This document shows, one piece after another, positions 47,039 through 57,643 of a stretch of DNA of 64,000 nt. The notes under the pieces are model-generated. The model searched no databases and was not told the DNA's origin. It worked only from the letters and a program-made list of their open reading frames with translations. Numbering within the stretch: the first letter of the stretch is position 1; each line of letters opens with the position of its first letter. The position numbers and the translations under genes are program-made. This DNA comes from Ianthella basta (taxonomy: Eukaryota; Porifera; Demospongiae; Verongiida; Ianthellidae): NCBI GenBank assembly GCA_964019415.1, contig OZ025876.1:4583293-4647292 (forward strand), read 5' to 3'.

Positions 47039-50000
47039 TTAAGCCAGACTGTGCATTTCATCATCAGATTCCTCACTGCTGTCCTCATCTTCCTCTTCAC
47101 TGGTGAACTCGTCTCCTTTACTTGGTGGCCTGAGATGTGTGATACTTCTGTAATACTCTATCAGTTGCAGCCGAGCAGGATCATCTTCTTCAACGTTCTC
47201 CAATGAAGGACGCTCCATTTCTGTCTCATCTCTGGCAGCAGCTCTCCTCTTCTTGCACTTCTGGTAGGCCATAGTGCCCAGCAAGCCAAACAGGTACACA
47301 AGAGGTAGATACATCAGAGCCTGTTGGATGACAATGACAGCAACCAAACCATCACCAGGTGTGGCATACGCTAGCTTCAGGTCTAGCAGTAGAATTAGAG
47401 CAAGGTCACCAAGAATGAGAATGTCCACTATGTTGAACAGCTTCCTATGGTATGGCTGACAGGCTGTCAACAGCAGCATGTAAGCCAGACACAGGGCAAT
47501 TTGGATGATGAAGGAGTCCTCAACTCTGGTTGGAAGGAGGGTTGCCATCAGCTGTGCAATACGGTAGAGTAGAAACATGCCAGCAAAGAAACGGAACCTA
47601 TCCTTGAAACAACCTTGGAAAACATTGATGAAATGTCGAATCCATTTCCCAGTGAATATGTCAAGACACAAGTAGTCAAAGACTTTACACTTTCTCAAGC
47701 AATGCAGTTGTCCGTTTGTGGAGTACCTCATCCTACCATAGAGCTGGGGCACTACAGGGACAGCCAGTAACACAAATGTGGGAACAATGACAAGGGAGAC
47801 TAAAATGATTAGGGAAGGAATCATGAAGGCAATATGATTCACAGAAGCATACTCTATGGTTCCCTGCCACCACACCACATCCTTCACATCACCAGAAGTG
47901 GAAATGATGGACACCTTCACCAAAATGTATGCTGACACCACTAGAAATCGTGTGTAGCCAAGTACAAAGAATGTGGACAGTGCCCGGTCATAGGATGGGC
48001 TACCTGACACTTTAGATTTCAGACCTCTCAAACGAGCAAGACACTTTCTTATCAGTGGGCACACAAGAAGTCTCCAGTACTTGTCACTGCACTTTTCAAG
48101 GGCTACAAGAGTGAAGACCATCAGAAGTGGGAACAGTCCAATGGTACACTGGAGCATAAGAACTTGCATGGTGGTGAGATGGGCATGTGGTGTGAGGCAG
48201 TAGGGAGGGAGGAACACACCAAAGTAGTTGAGATTCCAAAACCCATACAGAAATGTGGGAATCTTTGCCATACTCACATAGGCTGGGGATGATGCAGTGT
48301 TTGCTCGCATGAATGAAAGTGACAAGATCTGAGCAAAGAGCAGAAAGGAATTCATGTGTCCTGAGAGAAGATCCACATTGACCAGCAAAACTACAACAAG
48401 CATGATTGTTAGAGGTACCCACTCACTGACAATCCAAATCAGCACTCCAACAACACTCAAGGTCTCACTGCAGTCCACACAATTTGGTGAGAGGGCACCA
48501 AAGTTGACAGTGGCACTGTGACCTGCTGCACAGTCACCACAAAGGACACCACTTCGCTTTCCTGCACTGCAAACCACTTTGTTCAGTTCCTCTGCAGAGT
48601 TGTTGGGAGGGAGCTGTGTTAGCTCAGGTCTACAGAAACCAGGTGGACAGAGTGAATAGTAGAGTCTCTGTCCATCACAGCTGCCTACACCTTGAGAAGG
48701 TAAATAACCAATCCAGTAGTTGCCAGCTAGGTTGGCTTGAAGTGATGTTGAGTTACAGTTGGTGATTGCAGGAATGCTCTTGTCTAAACACAAGCACTTG
48801 AGCTGTTCCAAGTCAAGGGAGTAGCCAGCAGGACAGCACTGCAGCTCCACATTGCCTGCAAGTACCAGCTTCTCATTTTCAACAGATTGAAGGAACAACT
48901 GTGGAGAATCAGCAGCAGTGGCATTCCTGGTTGAAGCTGGGAAATGATTGCTCAAATGCAAAATGTAAGTCTTTGGTATGCCTCGTAGAATCACTTTGAA
49001 GTCTGAAGTGTAACGAGAGAATGGATCAACCGATAGGTTGAGTGCTCCATGTGGGTTCAATAACTGAACAGAGAAGACTGAGTGAATCTTGTTGTCATAG
49101 TCATCTAGAACCCCATCAACAGGCAGCTGTGTCTCTTTGCCTGGAATGACAGTGAAGGTGGCCAAACCATTGACATTGACCTCAGCCCTACACTGAATAC
49201 TGCTAGGTCCAGAGGCAACTTCTTCAGACAGGTCACATGAAGTGTTGTACACTGAGCAGCCCTGTGGAATGTAGTGGAACACATTACTCCACTTCAGTAC
49301 TTCGGTGCTGTTTACCAAGTATACTCCTCCCACTACATCATGATCAGTTAGAGATGGCATGCATGTCAGTGCATCAGAGATGTATACTGAGTTGCCTTCC
49401 TGTCCTGCTGAATTGTTAATGAAAGAGATCCCCACATTCTCCCATAGCTGAGGTGAGAATGTTGCATTCTCTTGAGAATGGTACTGCAAGAAGCAGTTTT
49501 GTGCAGATGTGTGAGGTCCATAGCTTACATCAACATAGATTGCACCGCCATGCTGGAGAGCATAGTTCTGGATGAAGCTCAACTGTACACTTTCAGAAAG
49601 TACAATGGTGCTATCACTGTACAGTGCCATGGCACCACCATGGGTAGCTACACAGTAGAAGAACTTCATGTTTGCACCTGAGTCAAGAAAGAGAACTGAA
49701 TCAACAACAAACATGCCTTGGGCTTCTCCCATACATACAAAGGCTTGTTCTCCTTTTACTGCTACTCTTGTAGATTTGAGATATACCAAACCATTCCCAG
49801 TCGACTCAAGCTTGATTCGGTACTGCACATCAAAATTCACCCTCTGTATCAGAGAAAGTAGTTCATCTAAACTTGCTGACAAATTTGCAGCCATTCCTTG
49901 TACCCTTGTTATGAAGATATCCATCACTGGAAAATCGTTAAAATTTGTACTATTCTCCCAGATGCTGCGTGTGGTGGTGTATTCTTTGATCCAGCTATGG

Positions 50001-53000
50001 TCTGGATTCCAAGTCGAAAAATTACCATAAAACCTGTTGTTTGGACCCAAAATGACCCTGTGTGTAGTGGAATTCCCCACTTGATATGATGAAAACATTT
50101 CGATGGATATGGCAGCCCCATAGGAAGCAACATTGTGAAGAAATGTACAAAATGAAAGCTCCAGGACGTCTGCACTGTTTCTCCAGTCAATGACAGATAT
50201 GCCTCCTCCTACAAGACCCTTTGCAGTGTTAAAGAGCAGAATGCATTGAGTAAGGTTAACTATGTTTGAAGTTGAAGTTTGCCAATACTTCCAGTCTGTG
50301 TAAAACTCAATGTGAATTCCTCCACCTCCTCCTCCATGCTTAGTGGTAGTACTATTTGAAAATGTCTTTTGATGAAGAAGGTGATTAAGTGCTATTAAGG
50401 AATTGTTAATGTACACTCCATTATTTAATGCCAACTTCTTAAGTTTAATGTGCACTCCACCTCCGTAATCAGCTGAGTTGTTGTAAAGGTACCAGTTGTA
50501 GCCAACGAGCATGTTGTGACTTGCTTCATCTGAGAAAACAATGCTAATCCCTCCTCCACGACCATCTACTTTGCCTGGTCTAGCATCCACTGTGTTGTTC
50601 ACACATGTTAGTGCATTAACATTAATTGTGTTATTATGTGCCTTTTCACAGAAACCAACAAAGAGGCACCCTCCTGCAGTAAATGCAGTGTTATTTGTAG
50701 GTAACGTATTGATAGTAACGTTATTCATGTAAGCTGAAGATTGAAAAACCACCAACATAGCTCCTCCACAACCTTTGAACCTCGTGTCCCCTTTGTCAGA
50801 TGTTCCACTATGTAGGAAAGAATCATTGAAATATGTAAAGACTTGATATACTTGATGCCTGCTAGAGTTGTCCTTAAAAATGACACACATTCCACCACCA
50901 GCCTCTGCGATATTACCACCAAAAGACGAAATCATGTTGAGTTGGCTGGAATGAGACTGATCACAATGGTACACCAGCAAACCACCTCCGCAGAGCATGA
51001 ATCTGTACATATTCTTGAAGTATTGCTCCACACCAGCTCTAAACACTGAGTTGCCAATGAAAATGCTATAGGTAAGAACCGGCCCAATCCATCTCACTAT
51101 TGTACTTTCTCCCAAAGTTACCGTATTCCTAGATGAATTGTTGAAGTGACCTATGAACATGCCACCACCACCAAGAGGAGCAAAATTGTACTGCGAAATG
51201 AATGATCCCAGCAAGGTAACATTGTTGTTGTTTGACATACCACAAAACACTACTGAAACACCACCTCCAACACCAAGGCAGGCATTCAAGCATGATTCGT
51301 TTGCAATTGTTAAGGATGCATTGGTACCTGTGACTGCATTGTCACTAAATAGAATGGAAGACTTAAGATATTTTTGTGACTCAAAGTTTGAAAGGACAAC
51401 ATTTTCTGAAGAGTGATCAAAGTGACCAATGAACATGCCTCCGCCAGAAATGGCAGCCTGGTTGAACCCTGAAGTAAAGTTACCAATAAAGGATATATTG
51501 TTTCCACGGGCATTGCCATGAAAAATGATAGACACGCCACCACCAATGGGAGCAAAATTGTACCCTGAAATGAATGATCCCAGCAAGGTAACATTGTTGT
51601 TGCTTGACATACCACAAAACACTACCGAAACACCACCTCCAACACCAAGGCAGGCATTCAAGCATGATTCATTTGCAATTGTTATGGATGTATTGGTACC
51701 TGTGACTTTATTCTCACTAAACATAATGAAAGACTTAAGATATTTTTGTGACTCAAAGTTTGAAAGGACAACATTTTCTAAAGAGTGATCAAAGTGACCA
51801 ATGAATATGCCTCCTCCAGAAATGGCAGCTCGATTTGACGATGAAGTAAAGTTACCAATAAAGGATATATTGTTTCCATGGGCATTGCCATGAAAAATGA
51901 TAGACACGCCACCACCAATGGGAGCAAAATTGTACCCTGAAATAAATGATCCCAGCAAGGTAACATTGTTGTTGTTTGACATACCACAAAACACTACCGA
52001 AACACCACCTCCTGCACCAAGGCAGGCATTCAAGCATGATCCATTTGCAATTGTCAATGATGCATTGGCACCTGTGACTTCATTGTCACGAAATAGAATG
52101 AAAGAGTTGAGATATTGTGACTCAAAGTTTGAAAGGACAACATTATCTGAAGAGTGATCAAAATGACCAATGAACATGCCTCCGCCAGAAATGACAGCTC
52201 GATTTGATTCTAAAGTAAAGTCACCAGTAAAAGATATATTGTTTCCACGAGCATTGCCATGAAAAATGATAGACACGCCACCTCCTATAAGGGGAGCAAA
52301 ATTGTACCGTGAATTGAATGATCGCATCAAGGCAACATTGTTGCTGTTTGACATACCACAAAACACTACCGAAACACCACCCCCAACACCAAGGCAGGCA
52401 TTCAAGCATGATTCGTTTGCAATTGTTAAGGATGCATTGGTACCTGTGACTTCATTGTCACGAAATACAATTATAGATTTAAGATGTTTTTGTGACTCAA
52501 AGTTTGAAAGGACAACATTTTCTGAAGAGTGATCAAAGTGACCAATGAACATGCCTCCTCCAGAAATGGCAGCTCGATTTGAAAATGAAGTAAAGTTACC
52601 AATGAAGGATATATTGTTTCCACGAGCATTGCCACGAAAAATGATAGACACGCCACCTCCTAAACCTTCAAATGGATTTGATTTGGTTGGCAAAGTGTCA
52701 GCATGACACAACCAAGTACCTGAGCAGCAATGAAGTTTAACACGGTGAATGATGAATTGAGCTCTTTCACAAGTAGGATCTGAGGCAGAATTATGTTCGG
52801 GGCAGCCAGTGAACTCGAAATATACTCCAGAACCTTTGCAGTGTGCTACCATAAAAGACAGTCTGTTGGTGCCCATTGTATTGTAGAAGGCAATACATCG
52901 TCCTGAGCTATTATCAACACCGACGTCCACCAGGATGACATCTCTGCAGGCATGAAAGTACAGGGAAGATGGCCGAATGGGGACTCCTTCCACTGGTTCC

Positions 53001-53401
53001 CCCGGTCCACAGTTCCGGATTGTCACACCAACAATTGTAAGAGCTGTAATCTGATGGAACAGGAGGTTATTCTCTGCAGTGCACACGATAATTACACTAA
53101 ACTCCCCTGGGCACATTGAGTGTATTTGGATGTTCTCCAATTGCCAAAATGGTGTGTTCCCCTGGAATGGGTGCAGAGGATAGGTTCCACAGTCAATGAA
53201 ATAGTAAGTGTTGTTCTTGACATGACTGAAAGCATAATTCAGTGAAGCACAGGCCATGCCTTCTGGGGTAGTCCAGTTTCCAAAATGGTTATACAGGCAC
53301 TGTGGAGCATCTGTCCCATTCTCAGCTACTCTGATCACAGTCTGGCTCCACACTGTGGGCAAGTGGCAAGAGAGAAGTGCTATTAGCAACAGAATGATCA
53401 T
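47039..53401 (-). CDS. Giant beta-helix (Pmp-like) multi-span surface protein, copy C (expanded)
   Basis: A single-exon frame of 2120 residues from the signal-peptide Met (MIILLLIALLSCHLPTVWSQ). The frame opens 21 codons earlier at 53464, but the conserved acceptor at 53423 makes the later Met the likelier start. The domain order is as in copy A: beta-helix ectodomain, cysteine-rich module, 8-10 spans, acidic tail ending DDEMHSLA with the shared YRSITHL. The difference is four tandem copies of a module of about 124 residues (GGGVSIIF, GGGMFIGHF, GGGVSVVFCG) where A and D have one, which accounts for essentially all of the extra 373 residues. Intact through 6.4 kb, so it is very probably functional. 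Its 5' flank is shared with copy D. Confidence 0.87.
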   Translation of the reverse strand: MIILLLIALLSCHLPTVWSQTVIRVAENGTDAPQCLYNHFGNWTTPEGMACASLNYAFSHVKNNTYYFIDCGTYPLHPFQGNTPFWQLENIQIHSMCPGEFSVIIVCTAENNLLFHQITALTIVGVTIRNCGPGEPVEGVPIRPSSLYFHACRDVILVDVGVDNSSGRCIAFYNTMGTNRLSFMVAHCKGSGVYFEFTGCPEHNSASDPTCERAQFIIHRVKLHCCSGTWLCHADTLPTKSNPFEGLGGGVSIIFRGNARGNNISFIGNFTSFSNRAAISGGGMFIGHFDHSSENVVLSNFESQKHLKSIIVFRDNEVTGTNASLTIANESCLNACLGVGGGVSVVFCGMSNSNNVALMRSFNSRYNFAPLIGGGVSIIFHGNARGNNISFTGDFTLESNRAVISGGGMFIGHFDHSSDNVVLSNFESQYLNSFILFRDNEVTGANASLTIANGSCLNACLGAGGGVSVVFCGMSNNNNVTLLGSFISGYNFAPIGGGVSIIFHGNAHGNNISFIGNFTSSSNRAAISGGGIFIGHFDHSLENVVLSNFESQKYLKSFIMFSENKVTGTNTSITIANESCLNACLGVGGGVSVVFCGMSSNNNVTLLGSFISGYNFAPIGGGVSIIFHGNARGNNISFIGNFTSGFNQAAISGGGMFIGHFDHSSENVVLSNFESQKYLKSSILFSDNAVTGTNASLTIANESCLNACLGVGGGVSVVFCGMSNNNNVTLLGSFISQYNFAPLGGGGMFIGHFNNSSRNTVTLGESTIVRWIGPVLTYSIFIGNSVFRAGVEQYFKNMYRFMLCGGGLLVYHCDQSHSSQLNMISSFGGNIAEAGGGMCVIFKDNSSRHQVYQVFTYFNDSFLHSGTSDKGDTRFKGCGGAMLVVFQSSAYMNNVTINTLPTNNTAFTAGGCLFVGFCEKAHNNTINVNALTCVNNTVDARPGKVDGRGGGISIVFSDEASHNMLVGYNWYLYNNSADYGGGVHIKLKKLALNNGVYINNSLIALNHLLHQKTFSNSTTTKHGGGGGGIHIEFYTDWKYWQTSTSNIVNLTQCILLFNTAKGLVGGGISVIDWRNSADVLELSFCTFLHNVASYGAAISIEMFSSYQVGNSTTHRVILGPNNRFYGNFSTWNPDHSWIKEYTTTRSIWENSTNFNDFPVMDIFITRVQGMAANLSASLDELLSLIQRVNFDVQYRIKLESTGNGLVYLKSTRVAVKGEQAFVCMGEAQGMFVVDSVLFLDSGANMKFFYCVATHGGAMALYSDSTIVLSESVQLSFIQNYALQHGGAIYVDVSYGPHTSAQNCFLQYHSQENATFSPQLWENVGISFINNSAGQEGNSVYISDALTCMPSLTDHDVVGGVYLVNSTEVLKWSNVFHYIPQGCSVYNTSCDLSEEVASGPSSIQCRAEVNVNGLATFTVIPGKETQLPVDGVLDDYDNKIHSVFSVQLLNPHGALNLSVDPFSRYTSDFKVILRGIPKTYILHLSNHFPASTRNATAADSPQLFLQSVENEKLVLAGNVELQCCPAGYSLDLEQLKCLCLDKSIPAITNCNSTSLQANLAGNYWIGYLPSQGVGSCDGQRLYYSLCPPGFCRPELTQLPPNNSAEELNKVVCSAGKRSGVLCGDCAAGHSATVNFGALSPNCVDCSETLSVVGVLIWIVSEWVPLTIMLVVVLLVNVDLLSGHMNSFLLFAQILSLSFMRANTASSPAYVSMAKIPTFLYGFWNLNYFGVFLPPYCLTPHAHLTTMQVLMLQCTIGLFPLLMVFTLVALEKCSDKYWRLLVCPLIRKCLARLRGLKSKVSGSPSYDRALSTFFVLGYTRFLVVSAYILVKVSIISTSGDVKDVVWWQGTIEYASVNHIAFMIPSLIILVSLVIVPTFVLLAVPVVPQLYGRMRYSTNGQLHCLRKCKVFDYLCLDIFTGKWIRHFINVFQGCFKDRFRFFAGMFLLYRIAQLMATLLPTRVEDSFIIQIALCLAYMLLLTACQPYHRKLFNIVDILILGDLALILLLDLKLAYATPGDGLVAVIVIQQALMYLPLVYLFGLLGTMAYQKCKKRRAAARDETEMERPSLENVEEDDPARLQLIEYYRSITHLRPPSKGDEFTSEEEDEDSSEESDDEMHSLA
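51170..52660 (-). repeat. Four tandem modules of about 372 bp inside copy C
   Basis: The start of the GGGVSIIF codons (minus-strand reading of GACACGCCACC) recurs at about 51533, 51905, 52274 and 52650, a spacing of 369-376 bp. The modules keep the reading frame and are very similar, while differing at scattered residues (for example FHGNARG versus FHGNAHG, and SNRAAIS versus FNQAAIS). The pattern is recent unequal crossing-over inside a coding exon. Confidence 0.92.
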
Positions 53402-53778
53402 TCTGTCAATCACTTCTGTGCCCTGCATGTGAAGGACACAGTATACACATAACTGACTATGCATACCATGGCTATGTACAGAGCCAGACTTGCATTATAA
53501 GATATGGCATCTACAACACTAGTACATATGTCACAGCAACGTAAGATGCACAACAATTTATATGCACACACTTCTGGTTGGTAGTTGAAACTTCATGACT
53601 GCTGATTACTATGTATATACAATAGTCTTTCACCAGAACAACAAAAGGCTATTATGGGGTTACTGTATGAATACATTTCATAGTTTCATGCAAGCTCAGA
53701 TCCATGTTTAAGTACATGGTGGAGCTAGAAATACGTAGCTAATGAACATTTTCTACAAAACAGCAACAATGTAGGGAT
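53402..53778 (-). repeat. Duplicated 5' flank shared by copies C and D
   Basis: Closely matches 62888-63266, including the leader acceptor and AAGTACATGGTGGAGCTAGA. Homology stops at CAACAATGTAGGGAT, inside what at 63211 is the left arm of a long inverted-repeat element. C and D are therefore each other's closest duplicates and probably share promoter sequence. Confidence 0.8.
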
Positions 53779-54379
53779 ACACATGATTCTGACCATGAGG
53801 TTATAATAGGCTAAGAAAACTATTGCCATGAAGGCCCAATAGCAGTAGCTGCAGGGCAATTTATGGGTTTAAGCTGCAAACAGTTTGCCTGCATCAGTAC
53901 AAAAGTATACTCATGACAACTGACAATGTCTACTGTGATTCTGCACATCTTTGGAACACAATGCAGCCATCAGTGACAGAATGTTCTGATTTCATTGTAA
54001 ATGTAACAGTGATTAATGTTTTAGATGTGCTGCATGGGGAGGGGACACACTCAAGCAGCTGCAGTAGGTGATTCACACACTATGTTCCCACAGCCAGGTG
54101 TTTATCATTGCAGGCAAAGTGTACCTATACCAAAATACACTATTGCTCACATGAGCTTTCATATCGTATACAGGTTCATTGCTGTGTGGTAACAATGAAG
54201 TGGGTAAATGGATGAGCTTTACATGAGCTTTGTTTCAGTAAAATTAATGCTCTCCATAATGTATGCATATGTATGAATGTGAGGCCGTGGGCTTGCATTT
54301 AATGTTTGTAATTTAGTATTATAAAACTAAATGCCATAGCCATAATCTGTAAAAAATATATCACTTACAGTATGTGTGA

Positions 54380-56400
54380 AGAGGAGCTAGGTGTGCAGAA
54401 TCCAAAACTTTAGTCACTTGAAGGATGCTACAGAAAGAGTACAGCTCAACAGACAATTACTTAACTTCTAGTGAGGCAACTGATTGTGATACAATGTTGC
54501 CTGACTTTTATACCGCTGCAAGTTGCATAAACTATAATGGTGAATCCATACTATAATGTGACATCATCCAATATGTAATGGAGCTAAGTAACAGTATGGC
54601 CAGCTAGATTCTATTATTAATAGCTGTACATACGTATGCATGTAGGATCTGTATGCACACACACCATAACAAATGCGCTATTACTAACATTTATTCACAG
54701 AAATAACTTACTCGGTGTAGTCAACACTTCTTTGTAATGGGATTCCAAAGTGCTCACCAGCACTACACTGGGTGCCTAAAATGAAACACACCTCGGTATC
54801 AAAGGGTATGTATACCTCTACAGCAGCTGCAGCATGGCATTGATGGTCTCACCTCTGACAACATCATGTGTCACTGCCATGTAGACATCATAGGTGTTCA
54901 GAATCCAAAACTTGAGTCACTTGAAGGATGTAACAGAAAGAGTACAGCTCAACAGACAATTGCTTAACTGCTAGTGAGGCAACTGATTGACAATTACTTA
55001 ATATAACATGACATAATATGACATGTGTGATATGTTATAGTCAACACTTGATGCCATAGATCATACCACCCATTGCTACACTAGCTGGAGCTGACTCTCT
55101 GCATGGCATACAAAGAGCTGTATATGAACAATTGGTAAGAATGCCTTGCCAATGCATGCAACACATAAATAATGCATTATACAGACTTGAAGCAACAACA
55201 CATTGTGACTTAGGCCTACATTACAGCTCTGCATTGATGGGTGCATGATGACAGCTGCACCTCTGACTCATTTGACTGTAACTACCATAAAGTTGAAGTT
55301 GAAACCCTTGAAGTTACTCTACTAGCTCTGTTCAACAACATGCACAGTTGATGTTAATTTACTAAGCTTCTTAAATTAATTAAGACATAAAGAAGTATAC
55401 ACACCACACAATGATCTGTTATTGCTATGGTCAAGGTTGATTGGTGAAGCTGCAAATGGAATGACTAGTACTACTGCAGCATGTAACCATCTATGGACAA
55501 ATGTAGAAGTTGTTTCTTTGCTACAGAAAATGTATATGGATACAAATGGCCTCACCATCTCGACACAGGGAGTTCAGTAATTATGCAATTAATGTGACGG
55601 GTGTATTACACTGCAAGCCACAAAGTACTAGTGTGATTTGATGACGTATTGTAATATAATTATTCTTTACACATGTTCTGGGTGTCCGGTGGCAACAATG
55701 GTTGGAAAATGGCACGACTTACAGGTTGCCAGTCTCTGAAGATTTAGACCACTCGGCACTCGGGTGTTTCGTGCCCTCGTGCTTCTTGCTCTACATCTCA
55801 GAGACACCTCTTGGTCAGCATTCTATTACATAATATGACATGGGTAACATGTTATAGTTGACACTTGATGCCATAGATCACACCACCCATTGCTACACTA
55901 GCTGGAGCTGACTCTCTGCATGGCACACAAAGAGCTGTATATGAACAATTGGTAAGAATGCCTTGCAAAGGTATCAGATCTAGGAATATAGGTATAATAA
56001 TGCATGCAACACATAAGTATATACATTTATGTCTACATTACACAGCTCAGCAATGGGTGCATGATGCACAGCTGTGCACCTTTGACTAGGTTGACTGCAT
56101 TTACAATAAAGTTGAAGTTGAAACCCTTGAAGATACTCTACTCTGTCCAACAACATGCACAGTTGATGTTAGTTTGCTAAGCTTCTTAATTAAAACATTA
56201 TAGAAATTGTACACACCACACAACGATCTGTTAGTGTTATGGTCAAGGTTGATTGGTGAAGTTGCAAATGGACTGAATAGTACCACTGCAACATGTAACC
56301 GTCTATGGACATGTTTAGAAGTTGTTTCTTTGCTACAGAAAATGTGTATGGATATACGAGGGGCCTCACCAACTCCACAATTAAACTTGAATACTCAGAA
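54380..56400. repeat. Nested tandem duplications between copies C and D
   Basis: A segment of about 110 bp starting CAGAATCCAAAAC at about 54396 recurs at about 54899. A longer segment at about 55020-55570 (ATGTTATAGTCAACACTTGA, AGAGCTGTATATGAACAATT) recurs at about 55840-56400 with roughly 90% similarity by eye. The intervening 55680-55810 stretch is not duplicated. The interval holds no clear gene beyond the candidate exons at 54712-54895. Confidence 0.75.
54712..54895 (-). other. Possible pair of coding exons of an unrecognised gene
   Basis: On the minus strand, an open segment ending at 54853 (TYDVYMAVTHDVVR, donor GTGAGA) and a segment 54775-54712 (TQCSAGEHFGIPLQRSVDYTE, acceptor TTTTAG, donor GTAAGT) are separated by a 77-bp intron and join in compatible phase through a glycine codon. 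The upstream boundary is unclear: no good acceptor precedes the first segment, and its 5' side is repeat. The peptide looks real but I do not recognise the family. It may be the remains of a gene broken by the local duplications. Confidence 0.3.
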
Positions 56401-56541
56401 AACTTTGTAAGTGTGAAGAGCATAATACAATGCAAGTTGCACAATACTAGTATTATAGCCAATTCTGTCATTGTAAAGCATATTAGTCCAGGTATAATGG
56501 AAAGATCAGGCAATGCTAAATGGACTAATATACTATCTTAA

Positions 56542-57643
56542 TTCCTATTACTTTACAATGACATTAAAATTTGGCAATTCACTCTATGGGCTATTCATTC
56601 CTTGTGTGTGTTGCTGTGTGTTCAGTCTATTGTATATGCTGAGTCCAGGTGCTGAAGGGGTTACCTTATAACAATAATAACAACAATAACTAGTGTAGCT
56701 CCATATGATGAATAATCTAATGTAATATTCTCTATGCGTGCCCTGGATATCCCGGTCTGGGGTACAAATGGTCAAAGATCAATAAACTGTGGGAAAATTG
56801 ATTTGCCATTAGGCCTTGATTAGATTGCAGGGTGCGGACAGTGTTAACATTGGATACCAAAGTGCCGCATGTGTCTGTAGCAGTCTGATACCTGTGTTGG
56901 TCAAGCACACCAGCAAATTCACTGTTTAATCCAGTACAATACTGTGCCCATATCATCAGGGCTCTTTTAGACCTATATACCACATTCATAAGAGGAAAAG
57001 ATTACAATTAGCAAAAGTAGGTCAAGAAGGTAAAGTGAGGCTTGCCACTTTACTAGAAGTGTAATCAATGCTTGAAGAAGCAGGTGACAAGTAAACATCA
57101 ATTGCCATGGGTTAAGTAATGAATTTGATGGTGATCATCCAAATGATAAATTATTTAACAATGGTTGGATGGCCTACTGATTTGTCTTATACGAACAATG
57201 TTGAATAAAAAGAAGACCATAGCGTGACATTAATGGACCTGTGACATTTCCTCATGTTATCATGAAATTATAAACATATAGAATATGTGTGTGTGTGCCA
57301 GTGCGCACATGGCAGGTGTGCACGTGTGCATGTGTGCATAGGGCCAATGCTGCTTCCTCCACATCGTGGCTCTGCAGATGGCAACATCAAGCATGGCTAA
57401 ATATAAGCAACAGGACTCACCAACTTTTACAGCACAGGGGTAAGCCCAAGTGAGCTAACGTTAATATATAGAGCTGGTTGTTGTTGGACATTGAAATTCA
57501 TTGCTTCATGTATTTGAATTCATTACTGCAAATATGAATACATGTAAAAACAGTATACTTGTTTCTGCATCACCCTGGGGTCTCAGCATTGTGTGTGCAT
57601 GTGCATATATATGCATACTCATGATTTTTGTTCCAAGTTCCTG
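56542..57643. other. Intergenic DNA downstream of copy D
   Basis: An 85-codon minus-strand frame at 56732-56989 (includes RALMIWAQYCTGLN and YQTATDTCGTLVSNV) has a somewhat protein-like composition but no start context, domain or partner exon. Otherwise AT-rich with short TG and CA patches near 57290-57340 and 57590-57610. Confidence 0.4.
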
